NCBI RefSeq assembly: GCF_003236175.1
Contig: NZ_QKTW01000010.1
Span: 31,958 to 95,957, forward strand
Length of the DNA stretch: 64,000 nt
From: Taibaiella soli
Lineage (GTDB): Bacteria > Bacteroidota > Bacteroidia > Chitinophagales > Chitinophagaceae
Reading direction: 5' to 3'
Shown one piece after another: positions 7,428-16,927 of the stretch (the stretch's first letter is position 1; the number at the start of each line of letters is the position of its first letter). Both the position numbers and the translations under genes were made by a program. The notes below the pieces were generated by a model. The model made no database searches and was not told the DNA's origin. It saw nothing but the letters and a program-made list of their open reading frames with translations.

Positions 7428-8849
7428 TTAATTCCGTTTCAGCAATTCAAAATACCTATTACTGTCGATCGTGGTAAAATTGCCAAATGTCAGAGAATCC
7501 TGCGCTTTTTTGTCTTTGATGATCAGCCAGTCGAACGTCGCGAGTTGCTCTTTATTTAATACAGTTACGTCGGTCCGGATTTTATCCTTATGCAGCAATT
7601 CATACTGAAGACGTTCACCTGTGTAATAAGAATAAGGATCCTGTCCCCAGTCCAATACACCGATTTTATGCGCATCGGGCGTATGCGGAATATTGGCAAA
7701 TGCATTTGCGATGGCGAAATCACAATCGTGCTCGGCACGGAATGCTTTAAAAAATGCGTTGTTTAGCAAAAATATACAGCATACAGAAAGAGCAATAATC
7801 GTAGTCAGTACAAAACCATTTGCTGAAGTAATTTTTATTAAAGCTCGGTCAAGTATCGCCATTAAACCAAGAGAAACGAACGGAACCAAATATATCCAGG
7901 TGCGCTCAAAAGGAATAACCCGGTGCAACAATAATATAAAGAAAGGCGACAAGAGGAATACCACTACAAACCAGTCAAACGTCCGGTTCATTGCCCGTTT
8001 TTCGGTCGCTCCCAATACTGCAACAGCCAGGATAACAACCAACAGGAAAGACATTCCCCAAGGCATTCCTACCATCCATTTTGCAACTGATATCAAATGT
8101 GTATTCACCTTCGGCAGCAGCTCAGCTTTAGACAAATGAACTACATGACTAAAAGCATCCGTACCATTAAGTTTCAAAACCGGCCGGTACAGCAGATAGG
8201 TGCCCATGCCGGCAAGCAAATTGCAGATCGTAAATCTTACAATCAATGCTTTTTCCCGACGGAAAATCAACAGTAAATACAACGCGACATTTGCCGCAAA
8301 AATCGCATAGACGCCAGACGGTATCGTATACAAAACGCCGCAAACAGATATTATGTACAACAAACTGTTCCGGAAAATCTGCCTTTTCTCCAGCAGTGCA
8401 ACGATTGCCATAAACATCAACCAGACCATAAGCGTCAAAAGTGCATATCCTCGCGCCTGCACAGCGTAGTTCAGCATTGGATGGGAAAAAGCAAGCAGAA
8501 CTGCGGGGAGAATGATGACCTGTTCTTTGTAATACCGCGATGCAAACCTTACGAAAAGAACATTTAAGAGCACGGCGCTGCAAACACTGATAAGACGCAT
8601 TTTTATTTTGGGATCACCCGGAAAATGTTCCATCACGGCCGTCAATACAGAAAAAAGAATATGGTTATTGGGAAGCGGATAAAAAGTAGCCGATACTTTA
8701 ATACCCCTGCTGGTGAAATTGTAATAGGTCCACGTCTCATCATAGTGCAATGGCAACGTAACTGTGTAATAGAGTAAAAGCGCAAATAATAAGGCCCAGA
8801 AACAATAAAAAAAGACCTTGCAAGGGCGGGTAAGGTTCGGTAAAAACAT
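7428..8849 (-). CDS. GT39-like membrane glycosyltransferase
   Basis: A 473-residue protein with roughly ten to twelve hydrophobic segments. The early motif LHYDETWTYY (about residue 30) matches the acidic DE-type motif in the first extracytoplasmic loop of ArnT/PMT-like glycosyltransferases, which move sugars from polyprenyl-phosphate donors. The C-terminal 90 residues form a soluble extracytoplasmic region (YYTGERLQYELLHKDKIRTDV). I place the start at the ATG at 8849, since the only earlier in-frame codon nearby is a TTG at 8855. Acceptor unknown. Confidence 0.75.
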   Translation of the reverse strand: MFLPNLTRPCKVFFYCFWALLFALLLYYTVTLPLHYDETWTYYNFTSRGIKVSATFYPLPNNHILFSVLTAVMEHFPGDPKIKMRLISVCSAVLLNVLFVRFASRYYKEQVIILPAVLLAFSHPMLNYAVQARGYALLTLMVWLMFMAIVALLEKRQIFRNSLLYIISVCGVLYTIPSGVYAIFAANVALYLLLIFRREKALIVRFTICNLLAGMGTYLLYRPVLKLNGTDAFSHVVHLSKAELLPKVNTHLISVAKWMVGMPWGMSFLLVVILAVAVLGATEKRAMNRTFDWFVVVFLLSPFFILLLHRVIPFERTWIYLVPFVSLGLMAILDRALIKITSANGFVLTTIIALSVCCIFLLNNAFFKAFRAEHDCDFAIANAFANIPHTPDAHKIGVLDWGQDPYSYYTGERLQYELLHKDKIRTDVTVLNKEQLATFDWLIIKDKKAQDSLTFGNFTTIDSNRYFELLKRN

Positions 8850-8915
8850 GCGCAAACATACAAAAAGAGCTGCTAATAGTGGACGATTAACAACACTCCT
8901 AACTCATAACCATAA

Positions 8916-8944
8916 GAAAGGTCCAGCGTTTTGCCGGACCTTTC
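8916..8944 (-). terminator. Terminator after speA
   Basis: GAAAGGTCC (916-924 in the 8900s) pairs with GGACCTTTC (8936-8944) around an 11-base loop. It lies 21 bp after the speA stop. The U-run is modest on either strand. Confidence 0.65.
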
Positions 8945-8964
8945 TCTATCTGATATGAATTAAA

Positions 8965-10377
8965 TTATCTGATATAACCCAGAATTTTCAACATGCTTTG
9001 TGGCGTTTGCTCCTTAGCATACAGCCAGTCTTCGAGCTCGCCGTTTTTATCGTATTCAACAACAACGTGCTTCGGAGAAGGAATCATACAGTGTTTGATA
9101 CCTCCGTAGCCTGCCAGTTGATCCTGGTATGCACCGGTGTGGAAGAAGCCGATATACAAAGGCTCCGGATTTTTCTCCCGATCAGCCTTCGGCAAAAACA
9201 CTGCATTAATATGTTCTTCCGAAGTATAGAAATCGTGACTATCACAGGTAAGACCACCCAAGTGTACTTCCTGGTATTCTTCATCCCAGCGGTTTACCGG
9301 CAGCATCAGGAATTTCTCCCCTATACCCCATGTATCCGGCAATGTAGTGATGAATGAACTATCGATCATATACCAGATCTCACGATCGTTCTGCATTTTC
9401 TCGTCGAGTACGCTGTACACCACGGCACCAGATTCACCTACGGTAAAAGAACCAAATTCGGTATAGATATCCGGCATGTCCACTTTATTTTTCTTACACA
9501 CCTTTTTGATGGTAGAAACAATTTCGTTGGCCATGTATTGGTAGTCGTATTCAAAACCGAGCGAGTGCTTGATCGGGAAGCCACCGCCGATGTTGACGCT
9601 ATCCAGTTCCGGACAAATCTTCTTCAATTGGCAGTACAGGTTGATCACCTTATTCAGCTCACTCCAGTAATAAACATCATCCTTGATGCCTTTATTCATG
9701 AAGAAGTGCAGCATTTTCAGCTGGAACTTTTCATTGCCTTTGATTTTATCTACGTAAAATTCCAGTACATCACGACTGCGGATACCGAGGCGCGAGGTAT
9801 AGAAATCAAACGTTGGTTCTTCTTCTGCCGCAATACGGATACCAATTTTCACGGGATCTTTAGCGCGGATCAGACGCTTGTAATCCTCAAACTCGTTTTT
9901 ATTATCGAGCACGGGAATTACATTTTTAAAACCGTCATTGATCAAACGGGCGATATTACGTGTATAGGTTTTTGTTTTAAAACCATTACAGATAATAAAT
10001 GTTTCTTTATTGATCTTACGACGCTTGTACAGTTGCTTTACAATTTCAATATCGTAAGCAAAAGAAGTTTCCAGATGCACGCCGTGCTTCAGGGTTTCTT
10101 CTACGATAAATGAGAAATGGGAAGCTTTGGTAACATAACAATAATAATAGTTACCGTCGTACTTATGCTTTTTAATGGCGTCGTTAAAGATTTTCTTAGC
10201 CTTGTTGATCTGCATCCCTATTTTAGGTAAATACGTCAGCTTAAAGGGCGTTCCGTATTTGTCGATCAACCTTTTCATATCCAATCCATTGAATTGGAGA
10301 TAATTGTCTTTAACTTCAAAACCCTCCTGCGGGAAGTGGAAGGTCTGATGAACGAGATCAGTGTATGTATTATTCAT
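8965..10377 (-). CDS. speA: Arginine decarboxylase, Bacteroidota type
   Basis: A 470-residue fold-III PLP enzyme expected to convert arginine to agmatine, the entry step of polyamine synthesis. The segment YVTKASH carries Lys84 at the position of the PLP-binding lysine. RLGIRSRDV and NIGGGFPIKHS match the phosphate-binding region, and GESGAVVYS and GGLTCDSHDFY the active-site end. It is much shorter than the roughly 650-residue enterobacterial SpeA, as is usual for the Bacteroidota form. ATG at 10377. A promoter is visible at 10420-10427 and a regular array of palindromic sites lies further upstream (10551-10638). Confidence 0.85.
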   Translation of the reverse strand: MNNTYTDLVHQTFHFPQEGFEVKDNYLQFNGLDMKRLIDKYGTPFKLTYLPKIGMQINKAKKIFNDAIKKHKYDGNYYYCYVTKASHFSFIVEETLKHGVHLETSFAYDIEIVKQLYKRRKINKETFIICNGFKTKTYTRNIARLINDGFKNVIPVLDNKNEFEDYKRLIRAKDPVKIGIRIAAEEEPTFDFYTSRLGIRSRDVLEFYVDKIKGNEKFQLKMLHFFMNKGIKDDVYYWSELNKVINLYCQLKKICPELDSVNIGGGFPIKHSLGFEYDYQYMANEIVSTIKKVCKKNKVDMPDIYTEFGSFTVGESGAVVYSVLDEKMQNDREIWYMIDSSFITTLPDTWGIGEKFLMLPVNRWDEEYQEVHLGGLTCDSHDFYTSEEHINAVFLPKADREKNPEPLYIGFFHTGAYQDQLAGYGGIKHCMIPSPKHVVVEYDKNGELEDWLYAKEQTPQSMLKILGYIR

Positions 10378-10419
10378 TTATCCGGCTAGAGCTAAACGGC
10401 TAAAAATGTTTTTAGAGCA

Positions 10420-10427
10420 CAAAAGTA
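10420..10427 (-). promoter_or_regulatory. speA -7 element
   Basis: Minus strand TACTTTTG, an exact TAnnTTTG match, with a TTG 22 bases further upstream. The leader would be about 35 nt. Confidence 0.55.
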
Positions 10428-10550
10428 TATTTTTCTCTCGGCAATTGGACAATTGATTATTTAAGATTGGAGATTCAATTTGCGCTGTCTCCTCCATAGG
10501 ACAGGAATTTCAAGATTACCTGATTAAATAGACCTGACTACCGGGCAAAC

Positions 10551-10638
10551 TCCTGTACGGAACTTACCGAAATCCTGTACAGAAGTTCAACAAATCCTGT
10601 ACAGGATTTTCCCAGGTCCTGTACAGGATTTCTTGTTA
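10551..10638. promoter_or_regulatory. Array of four 22-bp units carrying the palindrome TCCTGTACAGGA
   Basis: TCCTGTAC begins at exactly 10551, 10573, 10595 and 10617. The last two units carry the full palindrome TCCTGTACAGGA; the first two carry one half plus a diverged half. Spacing of 22 bp is about two helical turns, so all sites face the same side of the helix. The array lies between the speA promoter and the 3' end of the ABC transporter gene. Confidence 0.75.
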
Positions 10639-10656
10639 GAAATCTGAGAAGACCCC

Positions 10657-11343
10657 TTATTGACCGGAACCAAGTATCCGCTCCACCAATCCGCCTACAA
10701 AATCTACCTTCATTTCTTGTTCCAGGGATGCAAATTCCTGCTCGTGAACAGACCGGACAATTTCGCCTTCGCGCAGCAAATGAATCTCGTCACAGGTTTC
10801 GCTCAGCGTAGAGAAAATATGCGAGGAAATAATAACCGTTTTACCCAATTCCCGGAGCTTCCGGATAATTTCAACGATCACAATATTGCTTTGGATATCT
10901 ACTCCGTTAAAAGGTTCATCCAGAATAAAATATTCGTTTTGCTGCAGCAGCAAAGCCGTCAAAGCCAACTTCTTCTTCATGCCGGTTGAATACGTTGCTG
11001 CATACTGACCCAGCGGTAAGTCAAAAACATTCCGTTGGTCTAAATTATCAACCTTCACGTCCCGGGCATTGCAAAGCAAACGGATATACTCCGCGCCGGT
11101 AATCTTCGGAAAAAAATAAGGTTCCGTCAACAGTAGTCCGAGATGGTCTTTCAGCCGGTCTTTATCCGATTGAATGTTTCCGCTGTAATCTTCCAATCCG
11201 GCGATACAACGAAATAAGGTTGTCTTCCCTGCCCCATTTTTTCCGACAATTCCATATACATGTCCACGTTCAAACTGCAGATTAATATTCTGCAACACAG
11301 TTTTACTACCGTAGCTTTTAGAGAGATTTTGCAGCTTTATCAT
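10657..11343 (-). CDS. ABC transporter ATP-binding protein
   Basis: A 228-residue ABC ATPase. Visible motifs are Walker A GIVGKNGAGKTT (31-42), signature YSTGMKKK (118-125), Walker B YFILDEPFNG (138-147) and H-loop His175 in IISSHIF. The signature is degenerate (STGMKK), as is common in exporters of the ABC-2/CcmA-like type. It begins 12 bp after the membrane protein at 11356-12255, its likely permease. The substrate cannot be told. Confidence 0.9.
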   Translation of the reverse strand: MIKLQNLSKSYGSKTVLQNINLQFERGHVYGIVGKNGAGKTTLFRCIAGLEDYSGNIQSDKDRLKDHLGLLLTEPYFFPKITGAEYIRLLCNARDVKVDNLDQRNVFDLPLGQYAATYSTGMKKKLALTALLLQQNEYFILDEPFNGVDIQSNIVIVEIIRKLRELGKTVIISSHIFSTLSETCDEIHLLREGEIVRSVHEQEFASLEQEMKVDFVGGLVERILGSGQ

Positions 11344-11355
11344 CCAACAGTTCGT

Positions 11356-12255
11356 TTAAATGTTTTGCGGAACGCAGAAAAAATAAGGAATAAGTACAAT
11401 CAAAAACAGCGGCATTGCGATACATACAGCCAACAAAATGGTTTGCATCAGGCTCATTTCACTCGGATAAGCCGCGTATTTGGCAACAATCATGTAAATA
11501 AGAAACGCGTAGCCTATTGCCAAAAACAGCAACAACATACCGATATCATGGTAAAAGAAACAACCGAGCAATAATACGATTGGCAATACGATAACGGAAA
11601 CATGCAACAGCGCTGTAGCTATTTTACGGAGCAAAAACTGACGTCCATCTAGTTTGTACGACCACACAAAATATTCGTGCTCCGGCTTCACATAAAAAAA
11701 GAGGCAAACACCAAAACTGATCATTAATGCAAATAGACCAAGATTGAAATTGCCAACGAAACACGCGATCAGACTTACTGCATAAGTCAACAAAAACAAA
11801 TAAAAACTGTTTCTGAAACCAACTATAAATTCGAAAGGTTTCTTAGCAAAAGGTGTAGGAATGGTAATATTCGCCGTTGTACGAAATCTGGCGAAAGCCA
11901 GCAATGAAGCGAATAGCGGCAGCACACACGCAAAAAGGAAATATTGTTTATAACAGAGAAAAAACACAAAAGGCAATACAGCTAACACGTTCTCCGTTAT
12001 TCTCAGCTGGTTTAATTTCCGCTTCGGAAAGCATTGACTTAAAAAATCATTTCGCTTTAGCTCCGATAATTTTCCAGCCAGGCTCAACGCCAATAACGGA
12101 TAAACATAGACAGCATAGGGCGTCTTGTAAAAAAGATATGCTGAAATACCAACAAAGGCAGCCATCGCCAATACATATCCGATCAGCGGATGGATTCCTG
12201 CATCCTTGAACCAACGATTGGTCATGCGGACCTGAAGGGAGAAGTAATGTTTCAA
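11356..12255 (-). CDS. Probable ABC transporter permease (hypothetical membrane protein)
   Basis: A 299-residue protein with about eight hydrophobic segments and no recognisable domain of my own knowledge. Its position immediately upstream of the ATPase gene, in the same direction and 12 bp apart, marks it as the membrane partner. The codon at 12255 is TTG; the first ATG is residue 11 at 12225. I keep the TTG because the preceding residues (KHYFSLQVR) look native, but the start is uncertain. Upstream sequence is a short ATGGTGA-type repeat. Confidence 0.7.
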   Translation of the reverse strand: MKHYFSLQVRMTNRWFKDAGIHPLIGYVLAMAAFVGISAYLFYKTPYAVYVYPLLALSLAGKLSELKRNDFLSQCFPKRKLNQLRITENVLAVLPFVFFLCYKQYFLFACVLPLFASLLAFARFRTTANITIPTPFAKKPFEFIVGFRNSFYLFLLTYAVSLIACFVGNFNLGLFALMISFGVCLFFYVKPEHEYFVWSYKLDGRQFLLRKIATALLHVSVIVLPIVLLLGCFFYHDIGMLLLFLAIGYAFLIYMIVAKYAAYPSEMSLMQTILLAVCIAMPLFLIVLIPYFFCVPQNI

Positions 12256-12352
12256 TGGTCAATGGTGAATGGTGAATCGTCCACGCAGTGCAACTTTACG
12301 TTGTTTTAGTTTAAGGAAATCACAAATCCTGAATGTTCGCTAATTTCATGTG

Positions 12353-12550
12353 ATGAACCTTGGTAAAATATTTCTGTTTACCGTAGCAATGATCGCTATT
12401 ATTATCCTGGCAAAATGGGCTCGAAAAAAAGCAGGCCGACAAAAAAATCCGGAAGCCACATTAACTCAAGAGATAGTATGGTGGGTCTTGACAGTAGGTA
12501 TTATTTTCATTCTGGGATGTATCGTTAATTATGTAGGATGCTTCAACTAA
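12353..12550 (+). CDS. Small membrane protein, hypothetical
   Basis: A 65-residue protein with two hydrophobic segments (about 4-20 and 44-62) and a basic middle (KWARKKAGRQK). I prefer the ATG at 12353 over the GTG one codon earlier. It is divergent from the ABC operon and isolated. I do not recognise the family; its composition is that of a real inner-membrane protein. Confidence 0.5.
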   Translation: MNLGKIFLFTVAMIAIIILAKWARKKAGRQKNPEATLTQEIVWWVLTVGIIFILGCIVNYVGCFN

Positions 12551-12631
12551 CTGTCCGTTTGACGTCGTCCCTCCTCACAACAACCCGTATTATTGTATGT
12601 GAGGTTTTGACTTTTGAATTTTGACTTTAAT

Positions 12632-13447
12632 TTACTCCGGCATTCTATACAATACCAGCCGGTCATTATACAATACATACAAGTTATGTCGTGCAATGAC
12701 AGCATTGATAATCGGCTCTGGTTGCGGAAGCAAAATGATATTGGTACGAAGTGATTTCAAATTATAAGACATCAGACTATCCTCGCGACGATAAATAAGC
12801 TGGTCGCCGTAAACCTGCAGAAACTTTACGTTCGGAATAGAAAGCGTATTGATATAGCTGGCGTATTGATCGAATACCATAATGCCTTCGGTAGTATCGC
12901 AGATATAAAGTTTGCGTTCCTTCTCTACCATAAATACAGGTTGCGGCACCACACCTACTTGCTGGCGCAGATCATTGCTGGATGCTATTTCCTGCAGCTG
13001 ATCGTCGATTTTACGAAGACGGGCATTAAACTGATCGTACACCCATAGATTACCATCAGCACTATTAGCCACCACCGGCGGATGTGTCAAACCCATTTGC
13101 GTGAGATTGATTTCATTCTTTAAAGCCAGCATACGATCCAGGATTTCCACTTTTGAATAATCAGGATAATAAAGGATTAACCGAAGCGGATTCGTCGCAT
13201 CTATTGCCTCAATATTACCATTGAAAATAACCCGGTAAAAAGCGCTGCTGTCACCGGCATCCGTAAAACGGATCAGATTATTACCTGCGCGCACCACATA
13301 AACATTGCCCAGTTCGTCTGCAGTCAGCAGTTTACCTTTCATCGGTATCGACTTGATCACATGCAGCGAATCAGCCGCTGTGGACTTTCCCGCGAAAGCG
13401 AATACAAAAAACAAGAAAGGTAACAGGTAGCGCTGCATATATTTCAT
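12632..13447 (-). CDS. Secreted protein, beta-propeller-like, hypothetical
   Basis: A 271-residue protein with a signal peptide (RYLLPFLFFVFAFAGKSTA) and no membrane anchor. The mature part alternates short beta-strands with repeating patterns such as DELGNVYVVRAGNNLIRF, SADGNLWVYDQFNARLRK and RKLYICDTTEGIMVFD, which suggests a WD/NHL-type propeller. I do not recognise a named family. Start is ATG 13447; a second ATG at 13438 also precedes the signal peptide. A terminator hairpin (13466-13497) ends only 19 bp upstream of the start. Confidence 0.7.
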   Translation of the reverse strand: MKYMQRYLLPFLFFVFAFAGKSTAADSLHVIKSIPMKGKLLTADELGNVYVVRAGNNLIRFTDAGDSSAFYRVIFNGNIEAIDATNPLRLILYYPDYSKVEILDRMLALKNEINLTQMGLTHPPVVANSADGNLWVYDQFNARLRKIDDQLQEIASSNDLRQQVGVVPQPVFMVEKERKLYICDTTEGIMVFDQYASYINTLSIPNVKFLQVYGDQLIYRREDSLMSYNLKSLRTNIILLPQPEPIINAVIARHNLYVLYNDRLVLYRMPE

Positions 13448-13465
13448 TCTGACCAAATGTAAACA

Positions 13466-13497
13466 AAAAAGTGGTCCCCGTTATGGGACCACTTTTT
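13466..13497. terminator. Bidirectional terminator-like hairpin
   Basis: GTGGTCCC (13471-13478) pairs with GGGACCAC (13485-13492), extended by A and T runs on both sides. It is about 360 bp after the S46 peptidase stop and just upstream of the propeller-like gene. Confidence 0.7.
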
Positions 13498-13854
13498 AAG
13501 TATCAAGTAGTAAGTATCAAGCTGTGATTGCAGATCCGCATTTATTGTAAACGCGAAATCAGATTGTCACTTCGTCGTTCCTCCTCATCGCAACAACCTA
13601 CAGGGTTTGGCACCACTTTTTAAGTATCAGACTATGATTGTTGCCGGGCTTCGACTCCGCTCAGCCTGACAAACGCGAGCGATACCCACCTCACAAACGC
13701 CCCGTCAAAATATGCAGATTGCTTCGTACCTCGCAAAGACGTAATGCAGAAAACCTTCGCGTCATAGAGTCTCCGTGAGCAGCACCCTTATGCGTCTTTG
13801 CGTGAATCCACTATTGAGGACAAGCTTTCAGCTTTAGGCGTTGAGCTTTCAGCC
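13498..13854. other. Gene-free spacer with decayed repeats
   Basis: No gene visible. CCACTTTTTAAGTATCA occurs at about 13488 and again at about 13613. A block starting CGCGAAATCAGAT (about 13550-13600) matches, inverted, the segment at 610-655 and 898-943. Confidence 0.55.
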
Positions 13855-16002
13855 TTAGTTATGCACGTCCATTTCCTCAATCAGATTCTGGGCATGGCCC
13901 ATTTTATCGATCAGGAACAGGATGAAGCGAATATCACAAACAATGGTGCGCTTATATTTTTTGTCGAACGCGATATCACCGCTCATTGCTTCCCAGTTGC
14001 CGTCAAATGCAGCACCGATCAGCTCTCCGTTTGCATTAATCACCGGACTACCAGAGTTACCGCCGGTAATATCATCGGTTGTAATGAAACAAGTATGCAG
14101 CGTGCTGTCTTTATCCATATAGCGACCGTAATCTTTCTTGTTATACAGGTCAATCAGTTCTTTCGGAACATCAAACTCATCGCTGCCCGGTTTATATTTA
14201 TCCATCAGACCATCCAGCGTCGTGAAATAATCATACTTCACACCATCCTGCGGACGATAGCTTTTTACAGAACCGTAAGTAATACGCATCGTAGAGTTTG
14301 CATCCGGGTAGAACAATTTGCCTTCTTTCATTTTCATCAGACCGCCTACATAAGCTTTCGCGAGTTCTCTTTTCTTTTCGCTGAAAGCCTGCACTTTTGG
14401 TTCGTAAAATTCGGTGTAGTTGTGTACAAAGCTCAGTGCATACTGTGCAGCAGCGTCATTCGCGATATCTTCTTTCTTCGGATTTTTCGTGAATGCATCA
14501 AATTTTGCATCATCCAAAAGCATTGTGTTGTTGAACACATAATCTGCATAATCAACGAAAGTTTTATCCAGATTATCGCTGCCGAATTTTTTGAAGATTA
14601 CATTCTGGTAAATATCCGGATGCTGTGATTTAGGCACTTCTTTGTAATACATTTTTGCCATTTCAGCCAGCATCTCCTGTTCTGTACCGCGGTCGTAATC
14701 TTTCATCGCAGCTTTACGCGCAGCAATCAGTGCATCTGTATATTTCTTTACCGTGTCTTTATCACCTTTATCCAGTGCTTTGTGCAACGGATCCAGCGCA
14801 GCAGCAATTCGTGCAACAGCAGAAGCTTTGAAACACTCAGAATAGAAGATGGTTTGTTTTGCGTACGGTTTGTAATCAGCGTAGATATTTGCAAAACGGC
14901 TCATCAGATCGGCACTTGCTTTATCATTAACTTTCGCCCATTTGATGAATGCAGATTCTTCGTTTTGCTTTTTAGAAATAACGTTCAGGCGTTTCAGTTG
15001 CTCCGTCTGACCGATATAGTATTTCCAGTAGTTAGCGATACGTGCGTATAAACCTGTTTCTTTCAGATAAACCGCTTTGTCTTTCGCCATATGACGGCGC
15101 ATGATTGACAAACGCAGATCGCGGATGGCTACGATATCCGGATTTTGTTCGTTGATCGCGAGATCAACACCGTAAGATGTTTCGTAACGATTCGTACGGC
15201 CGGGATAACCGAAGATCATTGCATAATCACCTTCCTGAACACCTTTAATAGATACAGGCAGGAATTTTTTAGGCTGATAAGGAACGTTACTGTTAGAATA
15301 CTCAGCGGGTTCGTTGTTTTTATCGGCATATACACGGAACATAGAGAAATCCGCTGTATGACGCGGCCACATCCAGTTGTCGGTATCACCACCAAATTTA
15401 CCGAGTGATTTCGGCGGCGTGCCTACCAGGCGAACGTCTGTATATTTTTTATAAACCAGCAGGAAAAATTGGTTGCCATTGAAATAATCTTTTACACTCA
15501 CAACGTATTTACCACCTTCCGCTGCGCGGTCTTCGATCTTCTTTTTTACTGCTTCAAATTTCTTTGCGTATTTCTCACCAGTTGATTTGCCCACCGCCTT
15601 CATTACTTCAGCAGTTACATCGTCGATGTGTTGCAAATACAATACAGAAACACCTTTCGCCGGCAATTCCTGATCGTGACTGTATGCCCAGAAACCATTA
15701 TCGAGATAGTTTTTTTCTACCGTACTCAGGCTGGCAATCGGATCGTAACCACAGTGGTGATTGGTCAGCAGCAAACCGCTTCCCGATATCATCTCACCGG
15801 TACAACCGCCATTAAATTGCACAATCGCATCTTTCATGCTTGCATGATTGATGTTGTACAGATCATCTTGGGTAAGTTTCAGACCCATACGAACCATGTC
15901 ATTATAGTTCTTACCGATCAGCGAAGGGATCCACATACCTTCATCTGCGCGTGCCATCTGGAAAGTGGCAACCGCAAGAATGGACAATAAAAGTTTTTTC
16001 AT
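13855..16002 (-). CDS. S46 family dipeptidyl peptidase (DPP7-type)
   Basis: A 715-residue periplasmic serine exopeptidase that removes dipeptides from oligopeptides. I place the start at the ATG at 16002, giving the signal peptide MKKLLLSILAVATFQMARA; 13 extra residues upstream do not fit. The catalytic His lies in LLLTNHHCGYD (about 78-88), the Asp region in DNWMWPRHTADF, and Ser650 in GGNSGSP. The residue 18 after the catalytic serine is Gly668. By family knowledge Gly here marks DPP7 (hydrophobic or broad P1), whereas Arg marks acid-preferring DPP11. Expected role is peptide nutrition. Transcribed alone. Confidence 0.92.
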   Translation of the reverse strand: MKKLLLSILAVATFQMARADEGMWIPSLIGKNYNDMVRMGLKLTQDDLYNINHASMKDAIVQFNGGCTGEMISGSGLLLTNHHCGYDPIASLSTVEKNYLDNGFWAYSHDQELPAKGVSVLYLQHIDDVTAEVMKAVGKSTGEKYAKKFEAVKKKIEDRAAEGGKYVVSVKDYFNGNQFFLLVYKKYTDVRLVGTPPKSLGKFGGDTDNWMWPRHTADFSMFRVYADKNNEPAEYSNSNVPYQPKKFLPVSIKGVQEGDYAMIFGYPGRTNRYETSYGVDLAINEQNPDIVAIRDLRLSIMRRHMAKDKAVYLKETGLYARIANYWKYYIGQTEQLKRLNVISKKQNEESAFIKWAKVNDKASADLMSRFANIYADYKPYAKQTIFYSECFKASAVARIAAALDPLHKALDKGDKDTVKKYTDALIAARKAAMKDYDRGTEQEMLAEMAKMYYKEVPKSQHPDIYQNVIFKKFGSDNLDKTFVDYADYVFNNTMLLDDAKFDAFTKNPKKEDIANDAAAQYALSFVHNYTEFYEPKVQAFSEKKRELAKAYVGGLMKMKEGKLFYPDANSTMRITYGSVKSYRPQDGVKYDYFTTLDGLMDKYKPGSDEFDVPKELIDLYNKKDYGRYMDKDSTLHTCFITTDDITGGNSGSPVINANGELIGAAFDGNWEAMSGDIAFDKKYKRTIVCDIRFILFLIDKMGHAQNLIEEMDVHN

Positions 16003-16446
16003 AATCTGCGAAAAGATTCTAATGCCCGCGAAAATACGCATTTCAGACGGCTGATGGCTGATTTTCTAGTCGCTGGCTGAATTCAGAATCAAAACTTTTT
16101 TTACCGAACGTCTTAACTCCGGTCATGCTTCGTTGCGTCGCAGTACGTTCATCGGCAATACTACTATTAACCACTGTTCTGAATAAAATATAAACCCAAA
16201 GCGCGTAGAAAACAACCGTTCGGCAAAGTCTCTGACTTTGCCGCAGTGGCGCCCGGTCTCCTGACCGGAGAAAATAAATACAGTGGTGGCAGTACAGACG
16301 TTGCACACAACGTCTTCAAATAATGAGGAAAATAAACTTTAAAAACGCACTCGCGCATGTCATATCGACGAAGAAGACATCTCACCTAATACGGGCAAAA
16401 ACTTGCAAAGGGAATTCTCCTTCGGAGGAGCTAAAGGAGGCCAAAA
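16003..16446. other. Gene-free spacer with GTC-loop-GAC hairpins
   Basis: Contains CGGCAAAGTC-TCT-GACTTTGCCG at 16221-16243 and CCGGTC-TCCT-GACCGG at 16253-16268, the same hairpin family as in 608-1101. Small frames here (16043-16385) look spurious. Confidence 0.65.
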
Positions 16447-16824
16447 TTATTTATGCATATATCCAAAAATGCCAAGTCCGATCAGAAACATCCCGAATAG
16501 TATTCCTCCAATCTGAAAAATAGCTTGCACACTGGAAGCTACAATAAAAGAACCTGGTGTTTCTGCATCATAGCAGACATCAATTTCTTTGCCCTTCCTA
16601 TAACCAAGCGTACCATGTTTCAGATTTGCCGGATTTCCCGAAACCTCAGTGCCATTTTTGTCGATAAAGCTGACAAATAAATAGGCAGCTCTGCCTTCCC
16701 TGACTACATCGGACACGACACCTTTCGTATGCGTCCCTTTGAGTTTAAACCGACGATTCAGGAACAGGCCACGAATAAAATAAATAACAATGCAGATACC
16801 GAATATGCAGGGAATAAAATACAT
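16447..16824 (-). CDS. DUF3592-like membrane protein
   Basis: A 125-residue protein with an N-terminal span (about 3-19), a middle beta-rich part (GVVSDVVREGRAAYLFVSFIDKNG and KGKEIDVCYDAETPG) and a C-terminal span (about 101-120). The layout and the GTHTKGVV and VCYDAETP patterns fit DUF3592. Function unknown. It stands about 100 bp downstream of lptC on the same strand. Confidence 0.65.
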   Translation of the reverse strand: MYFIPCIFGICIVIYFIRGLFLNRRFKLKGTHTKGVVSDVVREGRAAYLFVSFIDKNGTEVSGNPANLKHGTLGYRKGKEIDVCYDAETPGSFIVASSVQAIFQIGGILFGMFLIGLGIFGYMHK

Positions 16825-16927
16825 GTTGAGATCGAGGCTTGAAGTTTTTTAATATTGACACGGAGAAAAACAAAATTCTTAAAATCACAGGTGTCAATCT
16901 CCAATCACAAATATTAAATCGCCAATA

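Noticed and set aside
9538-10113. 191-codon plus-strand open frame within speA
   Set aside because: It is the antisense shadow of a strongly conserved enzyme; no promoter or homologs are evident.
10551-10638. Possible CRISPR array
   Set aside because: The 22-bp units abut without spacers, and no Cas gene is present.
13798-14628. 276-codon plus-strand open frame across the S46 peptidase end
   Set aside because: It runs antisense through well-conserved S46 motifs, which explain the open frame.
16043-16385. Three overlapping minus-strand small ORFs
   Set aside because: They read through the GTC/GAC hairpins and have no consistent start or homology-like feature.
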